Part shown: one piece after another, positions 22,915 to 43,210 of the stretch
Layout: every line of letters starts with the position of its first letter
Numbering within the stretch: the first letter of the stretch is position 1
NCBI GenBank assembly: GCA_963693365.1
Contig: CAVNZM010000003.1
Location: forward strand, 4,960,001-5,024,000
Origin: Amoebidium appalachense
Lineage: Eukaryota; Ichthyosporea
Reading direction: 5' to 3'
Length of the DNA stretch: 64,000 nucleotides
Notes under the pieces: model-generated
Database searches by the model: none
Told to the model about the DNA's origin: nothing
What the model saw: the letters and a program-made list of their open reading frames with translations, nothing else
Position numbers and translations under genes: made by a program

Positions 22915-23313
22915 CTGCAAAGGAATATTAGAAGAACACATAACACTCCATTCAGACAACACTAGTTGCTGGCCCCATTCATATCCACCACACATGCTGC
23001 GCAACAAACGTTTTCCCAGACACACGCACACGGGTGCCTTTGGAATGTCATTGATGCATTTATTCATCATAGGCAAGCTGACCAGCTGCTATTCAACGCC
23101 TTATGATAGCTATGTGGTACCCGTAGTACTAAAACGTCTCACGTATTTACACTATGATATCCGTTACTATTTTATGCCGTCTTAGAAGTAATAGCTCACA
23201 CCCATAGCGTCTATGCCATAACCTACGCGCATACATCATTGCACTAGCTCACTTGTGTTGCCATATGTACAAACGATTAGGCACTTTCTTCAACGTCAAG
23301 CCAAAATCTTTAA

Positions 23314-24327
23314 CTACAGTAGCGGCCTTGCGCGCGCAGCCGTGAAAGCCGTGGTGTTAAAGACGCGCTTTGCAACCGGCACGCCACATCGACTGAGGAT
23401 TGGTTTTGCCGCTCCTTTTTTGGGCTGTTTTGGAAAAAACCATGTGTCGAACATGTACTCATACACTTCCGAAAGAGTGCATCTTTCGGCAGGGATGGGG
23501 CAGAGGAGGGCATCCAAGAGCTCGCACAAGGCGGGTGTGGCACGAAGTCTGTCTTCTGTTCGGCGGATGGATGCACCCTCCACACCAGCTTCATAGCGGC
23601 TCAGAAAGTCGAGGTAAGAAGAGTCGGAATTGCTGGCAGACTCAAAAGGAAGGCAGCAGAACAATGCGAGATGAAGCATGATGCCGAACGAGAATATATC
23701 CGCAGCGCGCCCGTCGATATATTCGTTTTCTTTCATTTGCTCTATCTCCGGTGCCATGTATCCCGTAGTACCCACGCGTCCGGCGATAAGTTTTGATGCG
23801 GTCATGTGACGAGAGAGCCCGAAGTCAATCAGGCGCACTTTTGGTGGGGTGTTCAGGGCGTCGGTGGTAGAGAGTGGGTCGATAAAAACTACGTTTTCAA
23901 GTTTCAGGTATCTGTGTACGGCATTGAGCTCGTGCATGTGCCCAAGCGCCGCCGCTATTTGTGCAAAGATGAGCTTCGCCAATCGCTCATGTTTTCTCAG
24001 AGGCCCCTTTGTAGACACAAAATCGTAGAAGTCTCCTCCTGCGGCATATTCTTGCACTAGGTATGCATGTCGGCGGTCGGGCGAATGTTCAACTCCAAGA
24101 GTTCGGATGATGTTTGGATGCTTAAGGCATACAGAGAGACCCAACTCGTATATACTGCATGCGTTGGCCGGAACACATTTGATGGCGACGGATTGATTTG
24201 TGTATATGTTTTCAATCTGTCCGTTAAAGATGAGGCCATTGGATCCTACCCTCAAAACATCTACGTTCGTGTACCCTCTAGATGCCAGGAAAGACGCATG
24301 CCAGTGGGCTTGGTTGGACTTCGCCAT
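23314..24327 (-). CDS. protein kinase-like protein, probable pseudokinase (337 aa, intronless)
   Basis: A complete kinase fold is readable: degenerate glycine loop LRVGSNGLIF (25-34; canonical GxGxxG absent), VAIK with K50, alpha-C glutamate E61, HPNIIRTLGV, hinge VQEYAAGGDF, catalytic loop VHRYLKLENVVF (137-148), DFG at 168-170, GTTGYMAPEIEQ (186-197), and ADIFSFGIMLHLAL. The catalytic loop has HRY where active kinases have HRD: codon TAC at residue 140, one base from GAC. The metal-binding N145 and D168 are kept. Loss of the catalytic base suggests an inactive or scaffold kinase, but a sequencing error at this base is possible. A subgroup cannot be assigned; the YMAPE and HxxLKLEN context recalls the CAMK/NEK-like range. 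There is no intron, unlike its neighbours. The ATG at 24325-24327 is the first in frame. Confidence 0.85.
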   Translation of the reverse strand: MAKSNQAHWHASFLASRGYTNVDVLRVGSNGLIFNGQIENIYTNQSVAIKCVPANACSIYELGLSVCLKHPNIIRTLGVEHSPDRRHAYLVQEYAAGGDFYDFVSTKGPLRKHERLAKLIFAQIAAALGHMHELNAVHRYLKLENVVFIDPLSTTDALNTPPKVRLIDFGLSRHMTASKLIAGRVGTTGYMAPEIEQMKENEYIDGRAADIFSFGIMLHLALFCCLPFESASNSDSSYLDFLSRYEAGVEGASIRRTEDRLRATPALCELLDALLCPIPAERCTLSEVYEYMFDTWFFPKQPKKGAAKPILSRCGVPVAKRVFNTTAFTAARARPLL

Positions 24328-24429
24328 TTTCGCTTTTTCTTCTTGTGTATGTCTGCCGTTCTTGAAAAGTTCAATGGTCTGTCTATTCTGATTCTGGAAG
24401 CTTTTTGCCGTGCTTTTGTATATGCGTGA

Positions 24430-26324
24430 AGGGGGGCCAAGTTATCCGGGGCGCCGGCATGTCGGGACAAAATTTTCACAAAAATAAAAATAATTATGAC
24501 GCAACGGAGGCTTAGTCTTCTTGTGTGAGGTCACAATGACAGTTCTTATAGGGTAATAGAGATCCGAATTATGCCCAAAATAATTAGAGTTAAAAGCAAC
24601 ACCATGTAGACTATTGCCTCTAGGCCACAGTTTTATCCTTATCAGATCCTGCGCATATCACGATTTTTGGAGGTTCGGTGTCGCATGAGGCCCCTTTAGG
24701 TGCCCCCTTTTTGCCTAATGAGAAAAAAAAACACAGAATCTAGCTTGATGAATGTATAAATTTATATCTTTTACCTTATTTCCTACTTTATTGCTTTGTG
24801 ACCCGCAGTGTCATATTGCATTGACAGCTTGTGCACAGCTGGTCACCAGAATTGCGGTCCAGCACGAGCACCGCGCCGCTGTCGGACCGGCCATATCAAA
24901 GATATGCGGAATGTGCCAGAGTGTGATTTGATTGGATGTCTTTGACAAGTATACATGTACATAGTACGTGACCAGTTGCGCGTGCGTTCATTGCGTGTCT
25001 TTCAGTTGGGCTTTCATGTCTATTGAACAAAGTAATCAAGTATTATGTCTTACAAAATACAGGCTTTATATCAGGTATTTCTAAAGAGTATTTTGTAATC
25101 AATATAGGCTCACGTTTGCTATCAATCATACTAAGGCAAATTCTCTGCGGAACTTTCTCGCGACTTCTTCTTACCAATCAATTTTTTTAGAGTTGTGCTA
25201 TGAAAATAGAACGAATTCCGACCAATCTCTTCACATTCAATTCTGGCCGCGTGTGACCCTAAAAGTGGCTGACACACTGAACACGTTCATTTTGTCGTGG
25301 TCAAAAGAATAAACTCAAATTTAGGCGAAAATTCTTGTAGCTTCTGTATGCACCAGCTATCCCGACTCATCAATATAATTAAGGGCCCTCGTATAGGCCA
25401 TATCAGCACCTTGGATAGCCAGATAACTGCATGCGTGCCCGGCTGCCCATGGAGGCAGTGCCAGCCGCATTTTTTTATTCAAAGCGCATTCCAATCCCAC
25501 CTCCATGGCATGCATGCCACGTCGCGATTTACCCGGTGCATGCACGTATATGTAAGGGTCTCAGGCTGTACTCCATCAGTACGCACGTGAGGTATCAGAA
25601 TCATAGGCAAGTCATCGCGTCTTCACTATTTATGACATCCAGGGCCCCGGCCTCCGCCCATTCGGATCCTACAAAAACAGTAATATAAAAACCATGCCGT
25701 GTGCACGTGGTGCACAGTGTAGACTACTGGACACACCACACGTACAGAATCATCCGAGCATGGTGCTGAACGGTTGCATACATCGCATTGAGTCACTGAT
25801 GAATAGATATGCATGTGCATATATCATGCATATGATGGGTCTAACGGTGCCCTATTAGTGACATGGCCACTGCAGCCGCAGCCTGCAGTATCCCCCCTCC
25901 CATATGGCCATATGCCCCCCCCCCCCCCCCCCCCCCCCCCGATTTACGGCCATCAGTAGGCCCCGCCTATTACATGTATGTGCCTATAGAGACCATGCAA
26001 TTGCAATTAATATTAGTTGACCGTGCTCCTTTGCTAGTACTGGTAATTCTTTCTAATTATTGCACTTACTACAGTTTGCATATGATCTGTGAAAGGAGTG
26101 TGCACTTGTCAACCAAAAAAGTTTGGCTGCACGGTCACCTGGGACCGGTGGGTGCGGAATCCGGATGATTCGAGTCCCGGCCCGTAATCCGACTGTACGT
26201 CCGAATCTGACAGTCCGACATTGCCACGCTCACTCCCACCCACCCACCCACCCACCCGGGCCCTCTCCCCCTCCCCCCTCCCCCCCCCCCCCACGAGTCC
26301 CCCCTCCCCCCCCCCTCCCCCCCC

Positions 26325-26359
<35 letters not shown>

Positions 26360-26431
26360 ACTTTCCTCCTGTATTAAACACAACAGCATAAAAAACACAT
26401 GACTTACTTCAAGTTGATGGCTTTTCTTTCA
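24430..26431. other. intergenic, no gene recognised
   Basis: Two kilobases of unique, moderately AT-rich sequence with short open frames only. A C run lies at 25915-25941, and C/CCCA-rich sequence at 26237-26359. GATTCGAGTCCCGG at 26169-26182 resembles a tRNA box B but has no tRNA fold. Confidence 0.45.
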
Positions 26432-26585
26432 ACATCAAGTTGGTGCACGATATGTTGGTTTTATTGATTGGAAACTTCTTACGATTCTGTCTCCCCTGGT
26501 CTCCTATGGGAAAAGCTTGCTGCACGGGGTGTACCACACTGCATTGGTGTTTTGTTAGAAGCACTCTTGTCTCAAACCTAGACCT

Positions 26586-28059
26586 ATGGTAGAGCTGTGG
26601 TTAATGGGCACCGTGGGCCTTTCATATGGTTTTTCTCGTACTAGAGGTCTCTTGCAGGGTTCATTACTTAGCCCCTTTTTATTTAACCTATTTATAGATG
26701 ATTTGGCTGTCAAGATTTATGCCGAAAATGATGACCCTATTGATAACTTTCCGCTTGCACTTCTCTATGCTGATGATGATCTGTCCCTCCTTGCCCGTAC
26801 CCCTAGACGCCTGCAAAGATTGTTCGATATAGTGTCAGAGTGGTGCAAGGCAAACCTTATGATTCTCGACATCGACAAATGTGGTGTTCCGTTGTACCTG
26901 ATATAGCTAACAATTTACACACATTTACATTATCATCTAAACCTGTACCTATAGTTCCAGAATACAAATATCTTGGTGTTCCGGTTAATTCTGTTGGTAT
27001 TATGTTTTCCCATATGGTCGACAAGAGGGTAGAGTTGGCTCGTAAGCGGTTAGCTTTCTTCTCGGCTAATATTTTTAAAGACACACCCCTCCATCCTTCT
27101 ATTAGACTTACATTTATTCGCACTTTTGTCTTCCCGGGATGTGAATATGGTTTACCCCTTCTCGCGGCTTGGATCAAGAAAGAGAGAACTAGAGCGCTTA
27201 AACCCTTGGCAAATTTCCTTGAGCAGAAGTTGCCTCCTTTCTATCTAACAACTGTTCTCAACCTGGGCCTGTAACGCTCTCGATATATGGTCTGGTCCCA
27301 ATAGCTGCTAGAGTATCCCAACTCGCGCTGAAATTCAATAAGCACATAAGCCGCTTAAAGAAGTATTTGCCCTCCCACCTCTCTTCTCTATCCGACCTGT
27401 CCCCTCCTCACCTCTCCCCTCTTTCCTTCCCTCTCTCTCTCCTTCTTCCCCGGGCACAAATACAAATAAACCCCGCAAAAATGTGCGTGTGACTTTGGGC
27501 TGCCACTTACTTATTAAACATGTACACAATCACAAGATAATCACGCAATATAACAAATGGAAAAAGATACCACACGACACTAGACCCGATGAAAGCAGAC
27601 ACCTTGAAAAACTAAGCCTTATGTCTCGTTTTATATATAAATGACCACCTCAACCATATTGCCAAATATGGCACTCGCAAATGTATAACACCTAAATACA
27701 TATTACCTTCCTGTATACGTAGAACTGGTCTTTCTCTAGCTGGTGGTATTATTGATCAATTACCACGCTTTTACTGTAGACGTGCTATACAGTGGAGATC
27801 TAATAAGTATAAGGTGCCATCGTTTGCATGCCCAAACAACACACACACACACCAGTTTAAACGGTCATGTATCGCCAAATGTAGTTGATAGACGTCCACA
27901 TAATACCGCAACACACACACGTCACATTCACAACAGACACCCAGAAAGATAGCCCACCTGTAAATTACAATATCCTTGATTTTATACTAAACACGCGTAA
28001 CTACGACCTGTTTATTAGATGTATTGATTGGCTTGAGAAACACATCATTACAAAATTCT
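26586..28059 (+). pseudogene. LINE ORF2 fragment, frameshifted
   Basis: In pieces it reads the RT core (SYGFSRTRGLLQGSLLSPFL, then LLYADDDLSLL), the thumb-like region (VPVNSVGIMFSHMVDKRVEL) and the C-terminal domain down to IRCIDWLEKHI near 28045, all with close counterparts in the intact ORF2. The breaks make a functional product impossible. There are no endonuclease residues, because the copy starts inside the RT domain. Confidence 0.9.
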
Positions 28060-28061
28060 AG

Positions 28062-28088
28062 CACACACACACACACACACATACACAC

Positions 28089-28183
<95 letters not shown>

Positions 28184-28238
28184 ACACACATACACACACA
28201 CACACCAGTTGATACCGAGTGTCCCAGGGGAACCCGAG

Positions 28239-28272
<34 letters not shown>

Positions 28273-28273
28273 G
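28062..28273. repeat. (CA)n plus poly-A inside LINE copy 2
   Basis: CA repeats to about 28205, the block CCAGTTGATACCGAGTGTCC, then about 32 A residues (28240-28271). This corresponds to the 3' UTR of LINE copy 1. Confidence 0.93.
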
Positions 28274-28471
28274 GGGAACCCAACTAATTGATTTTTCTTA
28301 GCCTTTATGATGCCTCGTAGAGAAAGTAAACCCTGATATACTGTATAATCATTACCCGACATCTATGTACTTGATCATGATATACCGCTGAGGGGATATT
28401 CCGAGCAAAAACCCCCCATACCTGAGACTAGTCTCTCTTTGCCTCGAGTAAACAGCTTAAACCCACATCAA

Positions 28472-28535
28472 CTTGTCTGACATTTTGCGTGACTATTGCT
28501 TACCTTCTCCCCCGCTCCCGGCCCCCAATCCCCCC

Positions 28536-28566
<31 letters not shown>

Positions 28567-28720
28567 AAAAAAAAAGAAAAAAGAAAAAAAAAAAGAAGAA
28601 GAAGAAGAAGAAGGAGGAGGAAAAAAAGAAAGAAAGAAAGAAAGAAAAAATGAACACATGCGTGCACACATGCGCGGTCGCACACCCACACACACCCACA
28701 CACACACAACGTCACACACA

Positions 28721-28771
<51 letters not shown>

Positions 28772-29930
28772 TACACACACACACAGACACACACACACAC
28801 GCAAACTACACACCGTGACACACAGGCACACACACACAAACAAACTCAACTTGAACAAACACAAACTGTACCGTAAAAGGCACACACAAACAAACAAAAA
28901 CAAACACACACTGTACACAGCCCAGACACTGTCAGACACAAGTCATACCGTTGAACACACGTACAACTGAGTACTTTTCTCCTGGCCCGGGGACTAGGGG
29001 CATTCCTTCTCTCTGGGGGAACCCACATCGTCGAAGCTCTTCTTATTAAACTTGATCACTGATCAGCAAAAGCATTAAATCAATGAGGTGTTACTCAGCA
29101 GGAACATTTAGATGCAGAAAATAGATGTTTACATTTGCCCTAATAGCATGCATATGCTGCCTCGCGAGACTCCAAAATTTGCTCATTCAATCGCGGCTAG
29201 GCTACTAAGGCATCCGACGACTGTTTCGCATTTCTTGCTCTAGGAGCTCCTACGGGGGTAGCTTAAATGGAAGTTAAGTTGTACGCCACTATGAGAACCT
29301 AAAATGGAACAGTAGGGGGAACTTGCCAAACGGAAATGAGAAGAACGACTCTATCATAAGCGATGTGTGCAACTTTCTGACTGGTTTCTGTCGGTTTACA
29401 CTCTCTGTGCTGGGCCTAGACCAAACGGTCCCTGAGGCACTGTGCACCCGTGCACATGTATGTATCACCAGTACCCCGGCACTGCCCGGAGAGGGTCCCT
29501 GCCACGGTTCTTATCTAGTGACGGTCCCTAGTACCTATGTATTTAGTGAAGAGGGGGAGGGAGGTGGGGGGCCGGGGGGCCGGGGGCCGGGGGGGGGGGG
29601 GGGGGGGGGGGGGACATCTTTCTTTTTTGTTGTTGATATCAGCCTGCCCGGAAATGCTGGTTACCACACTAAACATCTGCTATACACCGGGAATCCCACC
29701 AAGAAGGCTTATTTTAACTAATTTTATGTCCATGGCACACATGCTTGTAAGTATGTTATTAGGAATTCTTGATTTTGAAACGGGGATCCTAGTAGTAACT
29801 TTTTCAGTTTATCTTTTAATTTTATTTTATTTATTTATTGGAAGGGGGGGGAGGGGGGTGACACGTGTGCTTGTGCGTGTGTGTGTGTGTGTGTGCGTGT
29901 GTGTGTGTGTGCGTTTGGGGGGAGGGGAAT

Positions 29931-29961
<31 letters not shown>

Positions 29962-30097
29962 GGGGGGAGGATATGCATATTAAGTGGCCAAAACGGAAGC
30001 ATTTCGTCTTGATAAAAAAAAAAGAAGGGGAAAAAAAAAAAAAAAGTAACAAATCATGACCGGCAACCTTTGGTGGCTGGAAAAGCCCCCGCACGCG

Positions 30098-30140
<43 letters not shown>

Positions 30141-30459
30141 GCCCCAGGGGGGGACGTCGATAATTACTGCTCCCCCTCCCCACCCCCCTCACCCCCCCCC
30201 CCCCCCCCTCCAACCCCCTCCTTCCCCTCCTCCTCTCTGTTCTCCCCGCCTCCCAGCCAGTAGTGAAAACAACGACAAACAAATACACTTGCTCTCTCGA
30301 ATTTATTTGTCCCCCCCCCTCCCCCCCCCCCTCCCTCCCTCCCTCCCTCCCTCCTTCCCCCCCTCTTCCCCCCCCCACCCTCCCCCCCCCCCCCCCCCCC
30401 CCCCCGAAGAGCCCACGAATCATATTACATATGCAAGGAAGAGCACACGATGAGCACAC
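28472..30459. other. intergenic, repeat-rich; one weak exon-like frame
   Basis: Contains C run, A-rich GAA/GAAA sequence (28525-28650), (CA)n at about 28720-28770, G runs at 29591-29613 and 29933-29960, GT at 29876-29912 and a 40-bp G run at 30099-30139. A frame at about 29323-29560 and a short acceptor-led piece at 29643-29721 ending KKAYFN and a stop look mildly coding but have no known motif. No gene is called. Confidence 0.4.
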
Positions 30460-32411
30460 GGGCGTCGTATCACCAACGTGTTTGGGGGGGGTCGGCAGCT
30501 GCTAGGGCGCATTTGTGGGTGGGACAGACTATAGTCTCCATAAACTGGGAGGAGGTATTGGGGGCCAGTGATGATGAAATTGTGGGGCTGCTGCATAGGG
30601 CCTATGCTAAAGGGTCCCCCGTTATCGTAAGGACCCCCCCCCCCCCCCCCCCCCCTTTCCAAAAAAGAAAGAAAGAAAGAAAGAAAAGAAAAGAACAGAA
30701 AAATGAAAGAGAGCTGTTGTGTAATTCTTTTCTTTCTTTCCCCCCATTTTCCTCAAGCAATCCTTAATTGCATGTACATGTCCTCCCCTCCTCCCCCTTC
30801 CCCGCATCCCCCCCCCCCTTTCTACCCCCCCTCCCCCCCCCCCAAAATGCCCTTTCCGGACCACACAATCAACATCACTACATCTCAGGACGATATAAAC
30901 CCCTCTCGTTACACCTCAATTGGGCCTTCTACCTACCTACCTCAATTATACTCCACCCATGCAAACCCCCCCCCCCCCCTCTCCCCCTCTTTCCCTCCGC
31001 CCCCTGCCCCCTCCCCCTCCCCTCTCCTCCCGCCCCTCCCTCCCCCTTGCGCCCCCCCCTTCCCCCCCCTTGCGCCCCTTCCACTCTAACATCCGTGTAC
31101 TATTAAACTTACTGGTGTGATCATCATCCAATCTGCACACACAAACACACACAACAAGACCACACGCGCATGTGCCCGTGCCCACCCACACACACAAAAA
31201 CACACACAACCCCCTCCCCCCTTCCCCCCCACACACACACACATACCCCCCCCCCCCCCCACACACACACACACACACGCACTGTTACACCCCCCCCCCC
31301 CCCCCCCCCCCCGCCCAACACATACACGCACAACCTCATCCCCTCCTCCCCCCCCCCCCCTCCCCCCGCCCACACACACACACACACAGACACTGGCACA
31401 ACCACACACTCACGCGCCCACACGCACACATGCACAACCCCCCCCCCCCCCCCCCTTCCCCCCCCAAAACACACACAGGACTCAGGTCGACTGGGTAGCA
31501 GCATCCATCCTTGTCGTTGCTCGGAATGAATCCCGTAAGACCTCCGCAGGGAGGGTCCTATCCCCGCTCTCCCCATACCTCTCCACCCGAAATCTATCCA
31601 TAAGGATCTACGATCACGCCCTTTCCTTTTGGTCACCGGAAACCCACGGGCGCACAGACAGCTCCCTAAAAGGGTCTTCTTCGAGCATCGGATCCCCCTC
31701 TACCCCTGCCTCCTCCTCCGCCCCTGAACCGGAAGTTTGGGTTTCAGGAGATCTCGCAGCCACACACTCAACTCAATTGCGGCCGCAAGTGTGTTCATGG
31801 CCCCCCGTTCCCTCTACCCCAACGGATTCAAGTGCGAAGGGCTAACAGTTTGAGAGGAAGCAATACACCCACGCCTTCTTCCCCCCAGGTTCTCTTCAAT
31901 TTTAAAACCAGCGAAATTTCAAACTCGCCCGTTCCCGCAAGCCGGTCCTCTTCACCTCAACCTTCATCGTCTATTACTGATAGACGGTGTGAAAGTGGTG
32001 AAAATTCGAACACATGGGGGATTGGGAGACGACTCTCTGATTTCGACAGCGAAATTTTGTCATCTCAGACCCCCCGTACTCCCCGGCGAAGCATTCTTGG
32101 GATCGGTTTCATGGGCCCGTGGAAGTTCCAGCGATGGAGGGATTAATGAGTTTTCTACTCCAGATCTCACAGGAGCACATGAAAGTTCGATTGAACACCC
32201 TCCGGCTTCCCCTGCAACACAGAAGAAGAAACTAGGAGAAAGGTGTCGGTGGGGGAGTGGGTGGGGAATATCAGCCGGGTCCCCCTCTACCCTGCCTGCT
32301 GGGGAGGGGGGGGGGGGGGGTCACAGGATGGTCTGAAGGTTTTGCAAGCCAAGGGGGGTACCATGGTTAATATGGAGGGGGTGACTATGGTTCCCCACCC
32401 TGCATAGCCTT
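30460..32411 (+). pseudogene. partial, frameshifted inverted copy of the two-PDZ gene
   Basis: Mirrors 35808-38135. It starts abruptly inside the second PDZ exon (CGTATCACCAACGTG), keeps the peptide GGSAAARAHLWVGQTIVSIN to GSPVI with a GTAAGG donor near 30630, then a C/CA-rich intron. The serine-rich last exon starts at 31488 (VDWVAASILVVARN). Frame breaks include an extended G run in the PDZ exon, one between the CGAAGGG at 31837 and the following sequence, and others after 32090. The first PDZ exon and the start are missing. Similarity continues to TTCCCCACCCTGCATAG at the distal end, beyond the stop of the functional copy. Confidence 0.88.
31200..31487. repeat. alternating C runs and (CA)n in the pseudocopy intron
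   Basis: At least five blocks of C homopolymer alternating with CA repeats, ending CACAGGACTCAG just before the last exon of the PDZ pseudocopy. Confidence 0.9.
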
Positions 32412-35807
<3,396 letters not shown>

Positions 35808-35882
35808 ATCTATGCAGGGTGGGGAACCATGTTAACTTCCTGCATATTGGTACCCCCCTCGGCTTGCAAACTCTCCAGACCA

Positions 35883-41752
<5,870 letters not shown>

Positions 41753-42810
41753 TGTATGTGATTTAAAAGCTGTTTAAAGCGTATATCTTTCCATTAAAAT
41801 TGCTTTAAAGTACATTAAAGTTTTTATCTGGGGCTTTAAAAAAGATAAGTGTTGCCGTAGTTTACGATGACTTGATAGGTGGATCTGCTCTACTAAGATC
41901 TCATTGGGCTAGAAAGCAAATAAATTCAAATATCAGTTTTATGATAGGTTTACCACGGAAACACCACCTACTGCAGCTGTGGCATGAAGCGATACTCCGT
42001 GCCCAAACTCTTACCAACAAAAAAGGGCAGCTCTTCATTATGGCCAAATTTCGGATAAGTTGCGTTTTCAAAGCTTTTCTCTGCTACCTTGGCTAGCTAA
42101 ATTTTGTTTTCGGTCTCGTGAGGCTCAGCAGCCTCAGCACTGGGTAGATCTGGTTTTACGGGATAGTTATACGCGTTCAACTAGCATATTTTCCCCTACT
42201 GCATTGACTTGCTGAACGTTTAGCATATCAAAGCTAGGGCGCATAGACACACAAACATACAAGCCTACATGCTATGTGCTTTCAAGAACAGAATTGTTCA
42301 ATAATATCAGTTTTTTTGGTAAGCATAAATGGTGGGTGGTCCCGCTGGTCCCAGTGGGTCGACTATATTAAGCTAGCTTCGCGCCTGAGGGCTCAATGAA
42401 AACATCCAAGAAATTCTGAAACAACAAGCGTCGACCGTAGAAACTCGGTCCATTTTCGAAGTCATGAAATACCCGATAAAGCCTAAGGAGGTTAATTAAA
42501 ATAACGAAATAACAAATTCGAAATTTTTATTATCTCAACATACTGTATTATAATGTTCGTGTATGAATGTATTACAATTATTACGGTTTCTAATCTATTA
42601 AGCTATTTACATTTTTGATGTTAGACCCCCTCTTTTTGGTTCACTGTGTTGCACTCAGGTGCACTGTCGACAGCTTCTCACGATGGGAATGATCCATTAC
42701 AAGTATAATTACAATTATAGTGCAGTATTTAAGCGCCATATTAGTGTGCATAAGCGGGGTTAATAACTTCCACAGACTATTGTAGCTATATACAGCACAA
42801 AAACACTAAC
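41753..42810. other. divergent intergenic region, no gene recognised
   Basis: About 1 kb between the start of the PDZ gene (minus) and the start of the LicD-like gene (plus). Unique AT-rich sequence without simple repeats. It must hold both promoters; no motif stands out. Confidence 0.5.
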
Positions 42811-43179
42811 ATGCGCCTTCCACGAAGTAGGTCTCAGCGCATCCTCCTCTTTCTCTTGCTCTTGTCCTTACTTCTGCTCTATCGGTCATGGACAAACACT
42901 ATCAACTATTCCAATAACGGCTACTTTGTTACTTCTCTGCTGGGTTTTTGCACAAGATGGACCCCACGTTGCGAGGGTTGGTATAAGACAGAGGTATGCA
43001 CCGAATACGCACACATACACACCTATTCACACACACACACACACTCTCTCTCTCTCTCTCCCCCCCCCCCCCCCCCTCTCCCTCTCTCTCTCTCTCTCTC
43101 TCTCCCTCCCTCCCTCCTCCCTCCCTCCCCCCCCACCCTCTCTCTCTCTCTCTCTCCCCCCCCCCCCCCCCCCCCCCCC

Positions 43180-43210
<31 letters not shown>

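Larger units (their letters stand above)
26439..28464 (+). mobile_element. 5'-truncated LINE, second copy, with 7-bp target-site duplication
   Basis: Same family as the element at 16405-20582, in opposite orientation. Homology begins in the reverse transcriptase at GTTGGTGCACGATATGTTGG, just before the FIDWK motif, and continues through the C-terminus, the (CA)n, TGATACCGAGTGTCCC, the poly-A and the end AGTAAACAGCTTAAACCC. ACATCAA flanks both ends (26432-26438 and 28465-28471). The reading frame is broken several times, for example YADDD from an extra codon near 26773, a frame change near 26885, and stops after 27270. It is a dead copy but recent enough to keep its target duplication. Confidence 0.92.

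Noticed and set aside
26160-26190. Box B-like GATTCGAGTCCCGG
   Set aside because: No matching T-stem, acceptor stem or box A at the right distance; not a tRNA.
41872-42096. 74-codon plus-strand frame
   Set aside because: Non-ATG start, no splice or family support, lies in a divergent intergenic region.
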